A stretch of DNA of 58,769 nucleotides, from IMG/VR virus record IMGVR_UViG_3300006802_000107, positions 1-58,769 of that record; one strand, given 5' to 3'. Below, one piece after another: positions 1 through 8,285 of this stretch. The notes under the pieces were generated by a model. It searched no databases. It was given only the letters and a program-made list of their open reading frames with translations, and was not told the origin of the DNA. This DNA is from a virus. Position 1 is the first letter of the stretch. Every line of letters begins with the position of its first letter. Both the position numbers and the translations under genes were made by a program.

Positions 1-4
1 AAGA

Positions 5-1033
5 ATGAGATGGAACCCCAACGGTGATGATAGTCGTCCACTCATTGAGGACTACCTCGCTGAGACAGGCCACGAGGAGGAGGCCGAGTCCTACCGCATG
101 AGTACCTATGCGTGGAGTCCACTGCTCACGCCCGACAAGAAACTGCGGGTCACCAAGTCAAGCCTCGGTACCTTCGGTTGGTGTCGCCAGCAATACTACC
201 TTGAGAAGTTCAAGGGCTTGCGTGGAGAGACAGTCGCTCACCACATTCGTGGGTTGAATGTCCACGACATGATGGAATGGTTTTGGGCAAACTTCACTAC
301 TGAACAAGAGGTTGAGGTATTGGCACTGGCTGATGATGTACCCAAGGCTCGCCAATTGTTTTACGCCGCTATCCCTACACCACCCGAACCTTACATTTAT
401 GGTGAGGATGAGCAGATTGCTCAGTGGACTGAGTGGCAGTTCCAACGCCTCCTGCACACTGGTGGTAAGCAATGGCGACCTACGGGAGTTGAGGCCAATG
501 TCCACGCTACACGGTTTGTAGAAGTGGACGGCGAGGCTATTCCTATTCACATCAATGGATTCATTGATACGCTGTTTGCTGATGATGACGGCTTTGCTCT
601 CATGGAATTGAAGACGGGTAAGTACAAAGCCCGTAGCAAAGTCCCATCCATGCGAAAAGAAATGGCGTTTTACAAAATGATGCTGGAACACAGCAAGCAC
701 GCTGAGTTCCTACCCATCACCCATTGGGGGTGGGAGTTTCCGGGTGGGGGCATCAATGGGGGCGAAGGCCCAACGATTTACTACGAGCCTACTGAGAAGA
801 AGTGGGCGGCGATGAAGTCTGTGGAGAAGGCACTTGAAAAACTGGTGAAGGCTCACATAGACATGGACTTCCCTCCCGACCCATGGATGGGTAGGAAGCG
901 AGAAGATGAAACACTTGAGGACTTGTTGGAACGCAACGGCATGAAATGTTCGTGGTGCGACCACAGGGAACACTGTTCCTTTTGGTCACTAACTGATGAG
1001 TTCCTTGACGATATAATGGAGGAAAAACAATGA
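5..1033 (+). CDS. Cas4/RecB-like PD-(D/E)XK nuclease with iron-sulfur Cys set
   Basis: A probable single-strand-specific exonuclease of the Cas4/RecB type, acting in viral DNA replication, recombination or end processing. Residues that fit the family are Cys60 in a short CRQQYY box, H87, D188, the E201-L-K203 core (MELKTGK), Y223, and a C-terminal cluster C315, C318, C324 (CSWC then C). The four cysteines match the 4Fe-4S site of Cas4 and AddB-type nucleases. The 342-residue length is somewhat longer than free-standing Cas4. No cas1 or cas2 lies nearby, so a CRISPR adaptation role is unlikely. The frame is open to the left edge, so the true start could lie outside the window. It overlaps the next gene by four bases (ATGA). 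The family call is secure; the substrate is inferred. Confidence 0.85.
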   Translation: MRWNPNGDDSRPLIEDYLAETGHEEEAESYRMSTYAWSPLLTPDKKLRVTKSSLGTFGWCRQQYYLEKFKGLRGETVAHHIRGLNVHDMMEWFWANFTTEQEVEVLALADDVPKARQLFYAAIPTPPEPYIYGEDEQIAQWTEWQFQRLLHTGGKQWRPTGVEANVHATRFVEVDGEAIPIHINGFIDTLFADDDGFALMELKTGKYKARSKVPSMRKEMAFYKMMLEHSKHAEFLPITHWGWEFPGGGINGGEGPTIYYEPTEKKWAAMKSVEKALEKLVKAHIDMDFPPDPWMGRKREDETLEDLLERNGMKCSWCDHREHCSFWSLTDEFLDDIMEEKQ

Positions 1034-1338
1034 GAAATGCAGTGATGCTATTGGAAAAAGTGTTGAACGACACAGTGAACGAAGAGAAGTACAGGGTGCG
1101 AGTCCAAGTGACGAAGCAAGGCAATTTGCCAAACCGTGCGGCTTTCATCCGAAAGTCGTACAGGCAAACAACTTTGCATCAATTCATGGACAGCGGTATT
1201 GGTGAAACACCACACACCGTTGGCCCACTGGACATCATCTACACCGTGCAAGCATGGTACATGAAGAGTGAAAACATTTCCGATACGCAAGATAGTTTGA
1301 AGAAAGATTTGAACGAATACCTGTTTAGCCTACGGTGA
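1030..1338 (+). CDS. Small hypothetical protein of the replication operon
   Basis: I do not recognise this 102-residue protein. It is basic in its first half, has no cysteine cluster, no membrane segment and no obvious nucleotide-binding motif. The central part could form a small alpha/beta domain, followed by a charged C-terminal helix. It is stop-start coupled on both sides: ATGA with the Cas4-like nuclease upstream and a GTGA overlap with the primase downstream. Its product is therefore probably made together with those two replication proteins. An accessory or DNA-binding role is possible but nothing in the sequence shows it. Confidence 0.7.
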   Translation: MRNAVMLLEKVLNDTVNEEKYRVRVQVTKQGNLPNRAAFIRKSYRQTTLHQFMDSGIGETPHTVGPLDIIYTVQAWYMKSENISDTQDSLKKDLNEYLFSLR

Positions 1339-2432
1339 TTGTAGTGCCCTTCGTGCCCATTGATTATCCTCGTGAGGTGCTTGAGTTATCAAGCACTGGG
1401 GATAAGGGCTGGCGGCGCATGGTAAAAAACGCTGAGGAATTAGAATCCTATTGGCGAGGCAAGAGTGGTAGCGGTAATGTGTACTTCACTGCCTACGGCT
1501 ACACAGCGACACAGGCACCAAAGCACCACCGTGTGGACTACAACACACCACTCATTCATCACTTTGTGATGGACTTTGATTGCAAGGACTTTAACAACAA
1601 AGGTGCTGATGTAGCGTTTGATGTACCACAGGAAGAGGTACGCCGCCTGCATCAATATCTTATGAGTAGCAACACCCTACACTACATTTGGTTTAGCGGT
1701 GGTGGATTCCATGTATGGATTCCGTTGGCTGAAACACTCGTACCGAAAAGTGGTAGCGAGGTTTCTCGCATCAAACAGTCGGGGCGGGTGTTGATTAAAT
1801 CATGGGAAAAAGAAATTGGGCCGTTAAACTGTAACGACCCAACTGTGATGTTTGATACCAGTGGTATGATTCGCATACCCAACTCGTACAACGCCAAGCG
1901 CGGTGCGTGGTCTGTACCACTCACCAGTGAAGAGGTGATGACCCTCTCGTTTGACGGTTTGATGGACAAGGGTATGGAAGCACACAGTGGGTACATCGCC
2001 CACGGCGAAAATAAATTACTGATGAATTTAATTGAAAATAAGTTTGCTGTCAATTATGACCTCAAGCCGGTGGACTTGCCTACCGTATCACTCAACGACA
2101 TTCACATCCTCCCTTGTTTATCTCAAGCGGCCATGGGTGGGGGCAACCCACCGCACCGGGCAAGGTATCATTTCGCATCGTACTTGGCTGACCGTTTCCG
2201 TATGTTCTTCCCTGCTTGGCGTGTAGGAAACGAAGAGAAGGAAGAACACATAAGGAACATCGTGAGTATCTGTGAACAACAGGAATGGGTGGACTACCGA
2301 TACGAGAAGACTGAGGAACAAGTGAGGAGCATTGTCATGACAGGATACTCTCATGCCACCTGTTCAACATTATATACTGAAGGCTTCTGTATGGGAAAGT
2401 GCAAGTATTACGATGGTACGGGTGTGAATTAA
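1335..2432 (+). CDS. Archaeo-eukaryotic primase: PriS-like catalytic domain fused to PriL-like Fe-S domain
   Basis: Predicted replicative primase making RNA or DNA primers for viral DNA synthesis. The N-terminal half carries the three AEP motifs: the DFD metal pair at D80/D82, an SGGGFH box at 121-126 (the SGxxGxH pattern), and a third acidic residue around D174 before IRIPNSYN. The C-terminal part (about 255-360) resembles the iron-sulfur domain of the large primase subunit: a PC motif at C261, an HRAR stretch, then C343, C352 and C356. Cellular archaea normally encode PriS and PriL separately. One-chain versions are known from some archaeal plasmids and Nanoarchaeota. The start is GTG at 1335, overlapping the upstream stop (GTGA). 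At 365 residues it is a compact fusion. Confidence 0.85.
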   Translation: MIVVPFVPIDYPREVLELSSTGDKGWRRMVKNAEELESYWRGKSGSGNVYFTAYGYTATQAPKHHRVDYNTPLIHHFVMDFDCKDFNNKGADVAFDVPQEEVRRLHQYLMSSNTLHYIWFSGGGFHVWIPLAETLVPKSGSEVSRIKQSGRVLIKSWEKEIGPLNCNDPTVMFDTSGMIRIPNSYNAKRGAWSVPLTSEEVMTLSFDGLMDKGMEAHSGYIAHGENKLLMNLIENKFAVNYDLKPVDLPTVSLNDIHILPCLSQAAMGGGNPPHRARYHFASYLADRFRMFFPAWRVGNEEKEEHIRNIVSICEQQEWVDYRYEKTEEQVRSIVMTGYSHATCSTLYTEGFCMGKCKYYDGTGVN

Positions 2433-2645
2433 ATGAGGAATAAATGGGTTATCAAGAGATTAACTAAAATGCTCTACGAAACAAATGGTGCTGTTTCAAT
2501 TGAAACACTGTACGATGGGTGTCTCAGTTTGAAACAATCACCAACAAGACAGCACATAGGCACAATCCTCTCATCCATGAAGAATGTAGAGTTTGTAGAA
2601 GAAGGTGTATGGAGGTTAAAGGATGAAACCCCAACTGATAATTGA
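2433..2645 (+). CDS. Small winged-helix-like protein
   Basis: A 70-residue protein whose ATG directly abuts the primase stop codon. The pattern of a basic first helix, a short helix after ETLYDGC, a recognition-like helix after SPTRQHIG and a terminal VEEGVWRL beta-wing resembles a small winged helix-turn-helix. It may bind DNA as a regulator or replication accessory, but the fold is inferred from pattern only. Its last 23 bases overlap the start of the XPF-like nuclease gene in another frame, which couples the two. Confidence 0.6.
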   Translation: MRNKWVIKRLTKMLYETNGAVSIETLYDGCLSLKQSPTRQHIGTILSSMKNVEFVEEGVWRLKDETPTDN

Positions 2646-3321
2646 CAGCAATGAGCGTGGCTTGCTTTGCGAATCCGTAGAGCGCAAGGCCACTAAAGCA
2701 GGATTAACCGTGGCACGCCAAGTGTTGGTGGTTGGAGACTACCAACTTGGTGGGGCGTGCGTTGAAGCCAAGAGCATAGGTGATTTGTTTCAGTCAAGCC
2801 ACAGTGGACACCTGTGGCGACAACTGGATAACATGGATGCCAACTACGAGCGTTTCTTCCTTGTCGTACACGGCGACATCGCCAAATACATCGCCATGGC
2901 GAAAAGGAATGGGCGAACAAAAATTTCATATTCAAAAGTGCAAAATGAATTGATAGGCACAATGGCTCGGTTGATGGCTGATTTTGATTGCCAAGTGTTT
3001 TACTGCAACAATGTGAGTGAAGCCGCATCGTTCATTGTGCGTTTGCATGGTAAACTACACAAGCCAGCGAGCAAGCACGGAGCGCAGGCGATACGCCGTG
3101 TAGCCTCCAATGACTTACGCCTTGACATGCTGATGACTGTACCGGGTATCGGACAGGAGACAGCCGAGAAGTTGCTTGAGAAGTGTGGGAACATTGAGGA
3201 GATGTGCTTCCCCGAATCCATCAAGCAGGTGAAAGGGCTTGGAGAAGTGAGAAGAAAGATGCTTGTTGATGTACTAACGAGTGAGGAGCCTGTGCGTCAA
3301 GAGCGCAGGGTTCGTCGTTGA
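2623..3321 (+). CDS. XPF/Hef-type ERCC4 nuclease with C-terminal helix-hairpin-helix
   Basis: Predicted structure-specific endonuclease for flaps, forks or branched DNA. Residues 1-140 form an ERCC4 nuclease core: D8 and E11 in IIDSNER, then VGDYQLGG with D39, and E48/K50 in VEAKS, a variant of the family's GDxnERKxxxD signature in which the usual Arg is Ala49. Two helix-hairpin-helix motifs follow, VPGIGQETAEKLL near 173-185 and VKGLGEVRRKML near 203-214, the DNA-binding tandem (HhH)2 of XPF, Mus81 and archaeal Hef. There is no helicase domain, as in short crenarchaeal XPF. It probably acts with the neighbouring primase and helicase during fork processing or resolution before packaging. Confidence 0.87.
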   Translation: MKPQLIIDSNERGLLCESVERKATKAGLTVARQVLVVGDYQLGGACVEAKSIGDLFQSSHSGHLWRQLDNMDANYERFFLVVHGDIAKYIAMAKRNGRTKISYSKVQNELIGTMARLMADFDCQVFYCNNVSEAASFIVRLHGKLHKPASKHGAQAIRRVASNDLRLDMLMTVPGIGQETAEKLLEKCGNIEEMCFPESIKQVKGLGEVRRKMLVDVLTSEEPVRQERRVRR

Positions 3322-3322
3322 G

Positions 3323-3330
3323 TATATAAA
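3323..3330 (+). promoter_or_regulatory. Archaeal TATA-box candidate
   Basis: The octamer TATATAAA lies right after the XPF-like nuclease stop and about 19-26 bases before the ATG at 3349 (28-35 before the alternative ATG at 3358). This is the only clear TATA element I see in a gap of the replication operon. The spacing suits archaeal TBP/TFB initiation producing a leaderless or very short-leader mRNA for the ATPase, exonuclease, thermosome and zinc-ribbon genes. Confidence 0.5.
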
Positions 3331-3348
3331 TCGGCAAAGAAAGAGGGG

Positions 3349-4755
3349 ATGAAGAACATGTTACTCAAAGAATACCGTGCCGTTGAACGATTCCCCATTT
3401 TGAAGGCTTACCTTCATCACTTTTCACAGACCTCAATGAAGAATGAGATGCCGGGTTTGCTGTCATTCTTTTTCATTCAAGGACAAACTACACTACCATA
3501 CCTCCGGTTACCTACTGGTGATACTCACCTTGACTTGCGAGTGCATGTCTTTTGGATTCAACCGTCCCGTACAGGGAAATCAATCGCTTGGAACTTTATC
3601 AGTGACATTATGGAGCAGGCTGAGATTCCCTTTGAGTTGTTTGCATCGGGTACTGATGCAGGTTTGATTGGCTCAACCAACGCTATTCTTGATGACAAAG
3701 GAAAACCTACTGGTGATGTAGAAACTGTAGAGGGTCTTCTTGCGGGGCGTAAGGGTATCAATTTTGACGAAGGTTCCATCCTTCTTACACCCAACAAGCA
3801 CAGCCAAGAGACAGTATTGTACCTACAGACGGCGTGCAACCCTGTGGGTAGCGGCAACAACACACTCGTGAAGCACATGAAGGGAAACAAAATTGAGTGT
3901 CCCTCAATGGTGTCGTTGTGGATTACCACTTACCCACCAAAGGGTGTCAAAGATTATGTTCTCACGAAGGGTATCTTTCAGCGTGTGCTGTTGTACTATC
4001 GCCACTGGGACATGGATGAGCGACAGGAGGTAAGCAATCGCCGTCTTGGTACATTCTTTGGCCGACCGCCCAAGAATGAAATCACCAAGGATGATTTGTA
4101 TGCGTACTTCAAGGATACAGACAAGCGTATTCGTGACCGCCTACTTGACATGGGTGAACTCACCTTCACACAGTGGTCGGAGATGAGCGGTGATGACAAA
4201 GAGATAGTTGTACAGGAGCACATGTGGGAGATGTTTACCCCATCCGACGATTATCAAACGGCTTTGTATCAAGCGTCCGATGAGTTGTACGACCTGTTGC
4301 GAAACATGAGTCCATCCATGTCCGAGATTGTGGCATCGTTTACTCCCGCCATTGAGAACTACTTGGGTATCTTCTCAGTACACATGGCTATCCTTGATGA
4401 GAAGTGGGAGGTCACTGCGGAGCATGTGGACTTGGCTCACGAGATTTTGATTGACTTATTCCAAAACCTCATCGCATGGCTTGAGGATTCAGTTGAGGTT
4501 GGTGGCAACAAGCAGAAAGAGTCTAAGGCTCATGAGGGTATGATTGCCGCTTACAATGAATGTCAAGCCTACGAGATTGATGGGCATGGCGACGGGTGGC
4601 GATTACGCTCCATGTTCTTCAACATCTACATGGAGAAAGCCAAGGTGTCCAAGAGCACCGCCGAAAGACACTTCAAGGATTACGGTGGCTCCCTGTTTAA
4701 GAGCAAGAAGAGCGGTGGGCGTGTGTTCATTCGCAAGGTAGGCGATGCACAATGA
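3349..4755 (+). CDS. AAA+/DUF3987-like P-loop ATPase, probable replicative helicase
   Basis: A 468-residue P-loop protein. Walker A is QPSRTGKS (71-78), Walker B INFDEGS (137-143), a sensor-like stretch WITTYPP sits at 191-197, and GIFQR places a possible arginine finger at R212. This order fits DUF3987-type or MCM/SF3-like virus helicases better than RecA or UvrD types. The C-terminus (about 395-465) looks like a winged-helix DNA-binding domain containing SKSTAERHF. Placed between primase/nuclease genes and an exonuclease, it is the best candidate for the viral replicative helicase. An ATG at 3358 (residue 4) has an AGAGGGG sequence upstream and is an equally good start. It ends in a four-base overlap with the exonuclease gene. 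Confidence 0.62.
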   Translation: MKNMLLKEYRAVERFPILKAYLHHFSQTSMKNEMPGLLSFFFIQGQTTLPYLRLPTGDTHLDLRVHVFWIQPSRTGKSIAWNFISDIMEQAEIPFELFASGTDAGLIGSTNAILDDKGKPTGDVETVEGLLAGRKGINFDEGSILLTPNKHSQETVLYLQTACNPVGSGNNTLVKHMKGNKIECPSMVSLWITTYPPKGVKDYVLTKGIFQRVLLYYRHWDMDERQEVSNRRLGTFFGRPPKNEITKDDLYAYFKDTDKRIRDRLLDMGELTFTQWSEMSGDDKEIVVQEHMWEMFTPSDDYQTALYQASDELYDLLRNMSPSMSEIVASFTPAIENYLGIFSVHMAILDEKWEVTAEHVDLAHEILIDLFQNLIAWLEDSVEVGGNKQKESKAHEGMIAAYNECQAYEIDGHGDGWRLRSMFFNIYMEKAKVSKSTAERHFKDYGGSLFKSKKSGGRVFIRKVGDAQ

Positions 4756-5354
4756 GCGACATACTGGCACTGGATATTGAAACTGCGAACTTTTCTCATG
4801 AAATAGGTGGGTGGCACAACACTCACTTGTTTGAGCCATCGGTGGTCGCTACATGGGACGGGCACGATGGAACGATTTACTGCAACGAGGGATTGGATGT
4901 GGACAACAAGGTGAAAGCCTTGCACCCACGCACCCTCGGTGACGATTTAGCCAACCATGTGGAGAAGGGTGGTAAAATCCTTGGACACAACATAAAGGCA
5001 TTTGACTTACCAGTGCTGAGGGATGCACTGGATTGCTGGACAGCCAGCGACTTGATGAAGTCGGATGCTGTCGTTGATACTCGCAACTTGGTACGCAGTG
5101 CCGCATTAAGTGTTGGGAGGGTGGATACATCGCTTGGTATGCTTACCAAGCACACCTTCAACACCAATAAGTTGATGAACAGTGCGGATGCACCCGTGGC
5201 TTGGAGAGAAGGCCGGTATGATGAGGTGGCGAAGTATTGCTTAAGCGATGCTCAACTTACCTACGACTTGTATCAGTTTGGAAAAGCCGAGGGACATGTC
5301 CTCTCAAGGAGCCTTGAGTCGGGAGAAGTTGTAGAAATAGAAGTGGAATGGTGA
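4752..5354 (+). CDS. DEDDy-family 3'-5' exonuclease (DnaQ/PolB-exo-like)
   Basis: Predicted 3'-5' exonuclease of the RNase H-like fold. Motif I is LALDIET (D8, E10), motif II is GHNIKAFDLPVL with D85, and motif III is YCLSD (Y162, D166), the Tyr-x3-Asp pattern that defines the DEDDy subfamily used in B-family polymerase proofreading domains. At 200 residues it is a stand-alone exonuclease domain, with no polymerase domain attached. It could supply proofreading in trans or trim DNA ends. It overlaps the ATPase by four bases upstream and the chaperonin downstream. Confidence 0.82.
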   Translation: MSDILALDIETANFSHEIGGWHNTHLFEPSVVATWDGHDGTIYCNEGLDVDNKVKALHPRTLGDDLANHVEKGGKILGHNIKAFDLPVLRDALDCWTASDLMKSDAVVDTRNLVRSAALSVGRVDTSLGMLTKHTFNTNKLMNSADAPVAWREGRYDEVAKYCLSDAQLTYDLYQFGKAEGHVLSRSLESGEVVEIEVEW

Positions 5355-6865
5355 AGAACATGACAGAAAAAGATAGCGCAAAAGGCGGAAAAGCACAGAT
5401 ACACAACATTCGGGCGGCGAAGACGGTTGCAGAAACCGTCAAGACAACGCTTGGCCCGATGGGTATGGACAAAATGATGGTTGATGGTGGCGGTAATGTC
5501 ATCGTCACGAATGACGGAGCAACAATCCTGCGAGAGTTGGATGTCTCCCACCCCGGTGGGAAGATGATTGCAGAAGTCGCTCGTACCCAAGAGTCGCTGT
5601 GTTACGATGGAACAACAAGTACGGTCGTCCTTTCGGGACAACTGCTCGGCAACAGCGAGATGCTGTTTGAGAAGGGGTTGCACCCCAATGTGATTTGCCG
5701 TGGTTATCACGAAGCCGCTCAAATGGCGGTGAAGTATCTCGTTAATGAGGTAGCCCAAGACAGCGATGACCGTGACAGGCTCGTGCATGTAGCCAAGACC
5801 GCCATCACTGGTAAGACCCTTGAAACGGCTCTTGATGCCGTGGCGGAACTGTGCGTGAGCGCAGTGGAGAAGGCTGGCGATGCTGAAAGTGTCAAGGTTG
5901 TTTCGTTCCCCGGTGGCTCACTTGAGGACTCATACCTGTACAACGGTGTGATTGTCAACAAGGACTTCGTGCTTGAAGGTGACAACGATTACCAAAGCAT
6001 GTTGCTCATCAACACGGGTCTTGAGACTGAGAAGGCTGAGGACAATGTGCAGGTGCAACTTGATGCTAAGTCGTATCAGTCCTTCAAGGGTGCAAGTAAA
6101 GCCGACTTGGTGGCCAGTGCAAAGCACATCGTAGATGCCATGCCCAAGGGCGGTGTCGTGTTCGTGCGTGATGGTGTGAGCGACATGGTGTGTTCGTACC
6201 TCAAGAAGAACGGTATCATGGTCGTGCGTCGTATGCCTGAATCATCCATGCGTGCCTTGGGTCGCATGTCCGGTCTTGACATCGTGCAGGTGCCCGAAGA
6301 GATTGAAGGTGCCGCCGATGTTTCAATTACTCGTGAAAGAAAAAATGATATTTGGTATTTATTTGTTGGTAGCGAACAAGAGAATGAAGAGGCCACGCTG
6401 GTCTTGCACGGTGCTACCTCGCACACGCTGGAAGAAGTTGAGCGTGGGTTTGATGACGCACTGGGTGTTGTCTCGCTGGTCATGAAGAGTGGGCAGTTCG
6501 TCGTTGGTGGAGGCAACGCCTATGTGCGTATGGCCACGCACCTGCGCCAACATGCCGCCTCAGTGGGTGGACGGGCACAGATGGCCATTGAGTCGTTTGC
6601 TGATGCCTTGGAGGTCATTCCTGCCACCATCGCTGAGAATGCTGGTCATGACCCACTGGACACGATTCTCGCTATGCGCCACGAAATCCTACAGGGTAGG
6701 GTGTCGGTTGGCCCGGATGTCACCGAAGGTGGTGTGCGGGACTTGCTGGCTGATGGTGTGATTGAACCTGTAGCATTGGTGCGTCAAGCCGTGCTGAGTG
6801 CTGGTGAGGTCACTAACGCTATTCTACGCATTGATGACATCGTGGCTCGTCGCCCTACGCAGTGA
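5348..6865 (+). CDS. thsA-like: Group II chaperonin (thermosome subunit)
   Basis: A cytosolic ATP-dependent folding chamber subunit, probably used to fold abundant or very large virion proteins. The family pattern is clear: GPMGMDKMMVDGGG, NDGATIL (55-61), a YDGTTS phosphate-binding loop (86-91), the catalytic Asp in DDALG (D370), GGRAQMAIESFADALEVIP, and a C-terminal ILRIDDIV. It is short (505 versus about 540-550 residues) and divergent: the usual Gly of GDGTT is Tyr86, the Glu after GGG is replaced by Tyr392, and there is no Gly/Met-rich tail. ATG at 5348 overlaps the exonuclease; ATG at 5360 has a GGTGA sequence just upstream and is probably preferred. It may form its own ring or co-assemble with host subunits. 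Confidence 0.95.
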   Translation: MVKNMTEKDSAKGGKAQIHNIRAAKTVAETVKTTLGPMGMDKMMVDGGGNVIVTNDGATILRELDVSHPGGKMIAEVARTQESLCYDGTTSTVVLSGQLLGNSEMLFEKGLHPNVICRGYHEAAQMAVKYLVNEVAQDSDDRDRLVHVAKTAITGKTLETALDAVAELCVSAVEKAGDAESVKVVSFPGGSLEDSYLYNGVIVNKDFVLEGDNDYQSMLLINTGLETEKAEDNVQVQLDAKSYQSFKGASKADLVASAKHIVDAMPKGGVVFVRDGVSDMVCSYLKKNGIMVVRRMPESSMRALGRMSGLDIVQVPEEIEGAADVSITRERKNDIWYLFVGSEQENEEATLVLHGATSHTLEEVERGFDDALGVVSLVMKSGQFVVGGGNAYVRMATHLRQHAASVGGRAQMAIESFADALEVIPATIAENAGHDPLDTILAMRHEILQGRVSVGPDVTEGGVRDLLADGVIEPVALVRQAVLSAGEVTNAILRIDDIVARRPTQ

Positions 6866-6869
6866 TACC

Positions 6870-7094
6870 ATGGGAAAACTGATGGACAAGTTGAGGCAGA
6901 AGTGCCCTGTGTGCAAAGCGTATGAGATACCTCGCCGCCTTCGTGGTCGCTTCATTGACTACGGTAGTGAGCGTGTGTATCTCTTGCACTGTCGCAAGTG
7001 TGGCTTCTTTTGGCTTGACCCATCAGTGAAGAAACTCAAGCCGTATCGTTTGAAGGGTATTTATTTGCACCCGTCAATGGACGAAGAGGAGTAA
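6870..7094 (+). CDS. Small zinc-ribbon protein
   Basis: A 74-residue protein with two CxxC knuckles, CPVC and CRKC, about 26 residues apart: a rubredoxin-like zinc ribbon, flanked by basic stretches and an acidic DEEE tail. The ATG at 6870 lies four bases after the chaperonin stop; longer upstream extensions would run inside the chaperonin gene and are less likely. The product may bind nucleic acid or a transcription or replication partner, but the exact job is unknown. Its TAA stop touches the stop codon of the first minus-strand gene, so this is the last gene of the rightward block. Confidence 0.75.
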   Translation: MGKLMDKLRQKCPVCKAYEIPRRLRGRFIDYGSERVYLLHCRKCGFFWLDPSVKKLKPYRLKGIYLHPSMDEEE

Positions 7095-8285
7095 TCACTG
7101 CAACCGCACAAAAGTCGGGTCGGTGGCGTGGCTTACCGTACATACAAAGCGTGCATACCCACCGTCAGCGTCAGCGGTATCACCAATGGCTGATGTGGTA
7201 GAGTTGGTCAGTGCGAAGGTGCCGGTATTTGAACCATGAGTGTTTTTTATCTCAATGATGTAACCAGCAGGGAATGGGCCACTTGTAGTAACTGCAAACG
7301 ACCCACCGGGTGTTAGCACGAGGATGTTTGCATCAGCCGAGGTGATGTCAATGCTCGTGGCTGTGCTGGTCAACACACGGTCAAACACGGAACGGGTAAA
7401 GCGGGCGGCGTGGGTGCCGCTGTAGTACAGTACATCTTTCGCACTATCGCCAGCAGTTGTGCTTCCAATTTGAGAGCCGAATGATTGCCACAACGCACCA
7501 AAGCGGCTTGCGGTGAAATTACCTGTATCTTGGTTGTAAGCATCAAGTTCAGTGTGTATGTCCACAGGGGTTGTAGCACCTACGGCCCCACTGGTCACTG
7601 GTGAAAGGTACATTGGGGTAGGGCGCACAAACACTCGCTTGTCATTGCTTTCACTGATGGACAACTTAAGGTCGCCACCCGATGCAGAATAAACAACACG
7701 AAGAACTGCAAGCACAACACTTTGCTTTACATCAAGACTTGCTAAAGGAGTGCTAAGAAATGCCGAAGGTGTAGTGGGATAGGTGTTAGATGATGTAGCC
7801 ACAGGTGTGCCCAATTCCCATGTGATGCACTCTTCCGCAGTGTTGGTGCTTACATACACGACAATCAAGGCTTCCTGTCCACTGGTCAGTGCACTGTAAT
7901 TTGAAGTGCTGGTATGGCTCCCTTGACGAGCATGATGGCTACTTGTTTGCAACTCCACATCTTGGGAAGAACCCGGCCCACCTGCAAACTTGTACAACAC
8001 TCCATCAAGCACTGCGTGACCACCCGCTACCCGCACAGTGTATGTGTTTGTGACTTGTTCACAAACACCCGGTAGGTCTTCGGGATTATCACGAATGCTT
8101 GCCGTACCTGCTGTGTCTTCTTCAAGGATGATACCGTTCCCATGCACACCCTCAAGCATGTTTGTGAGGGAGGGGCTGGTGATATGTTCACCGTCTTCTA
8201 AACTGTCTGTAAAGACCCCGCTACCAGTCATTGCTGATGCGTGGTTTGCCGCTGTATGTCCCGATAATGGATTGCCTGTCATCAT
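7095..8285 (-). CDS. Ser/Thr-rich distal virion protein (putative tail fibre or baseplate)
   Basis: The last gene of the leftward block, 396 residues, rich in Ser, Thr, Gly and Val and predicted to be almost all beta strand. Residues 70-115 have a short beta segment with VLDGVLYKFAGG, common in fibre-attachment regions. The C-terminus (about 310-396) looks like a small trimerising beta domain with GSFAVTTSGPF and GYIIEIKNTHGS. No enzyme motif is visible. It starts in a four-base overlap with the 114-residue protein gene and follows hub-like and giant adhesin genes, so a host-facing tail-tip role is likely. This is inference from composition and position. Confidence 0.55.
   Translation of the reverse strand: MMTGNPLSGHTAANHASAMTGSGVFTDSLEDGEHITSPSLTNMLEGVHGNGIILEEDTAGTASIRDNPEDLPGVCEQVTNTYTVRVAGGHAVLDGVLYKFAGGPGSSQDVELQTSSHHARQGSHTSTSNYSALTSGQEALIVVYVSTNTAEECITWELGTPVATSSNTYPTTPSAFLSTPLASLDVKQSVVLAVLRVVYSASGGDLKLSISESNDKRVFVRPTPMYLSPVTSGAVGATTPVDIHTELDAYNQDTGNFTASRFGALWQSFGSQIGSTTAGDSAKDVLYYSGTHAARFTRSVFDRVLTSTATSIDITSADANILVLTPGGSFAVTTSGPFPAGYIIEIKNTHGSNTGTFALTNSTTSAIGDTADADGGYARFVCTVSHATDPTFVRLQ

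Noticed and set aside
5-1033. CRISPR adaptation gene cas4
   Set aside because: No cas1, cas2 or repeat array is present; a viral replication or recombination nuclease of the same family is the simpler reading.
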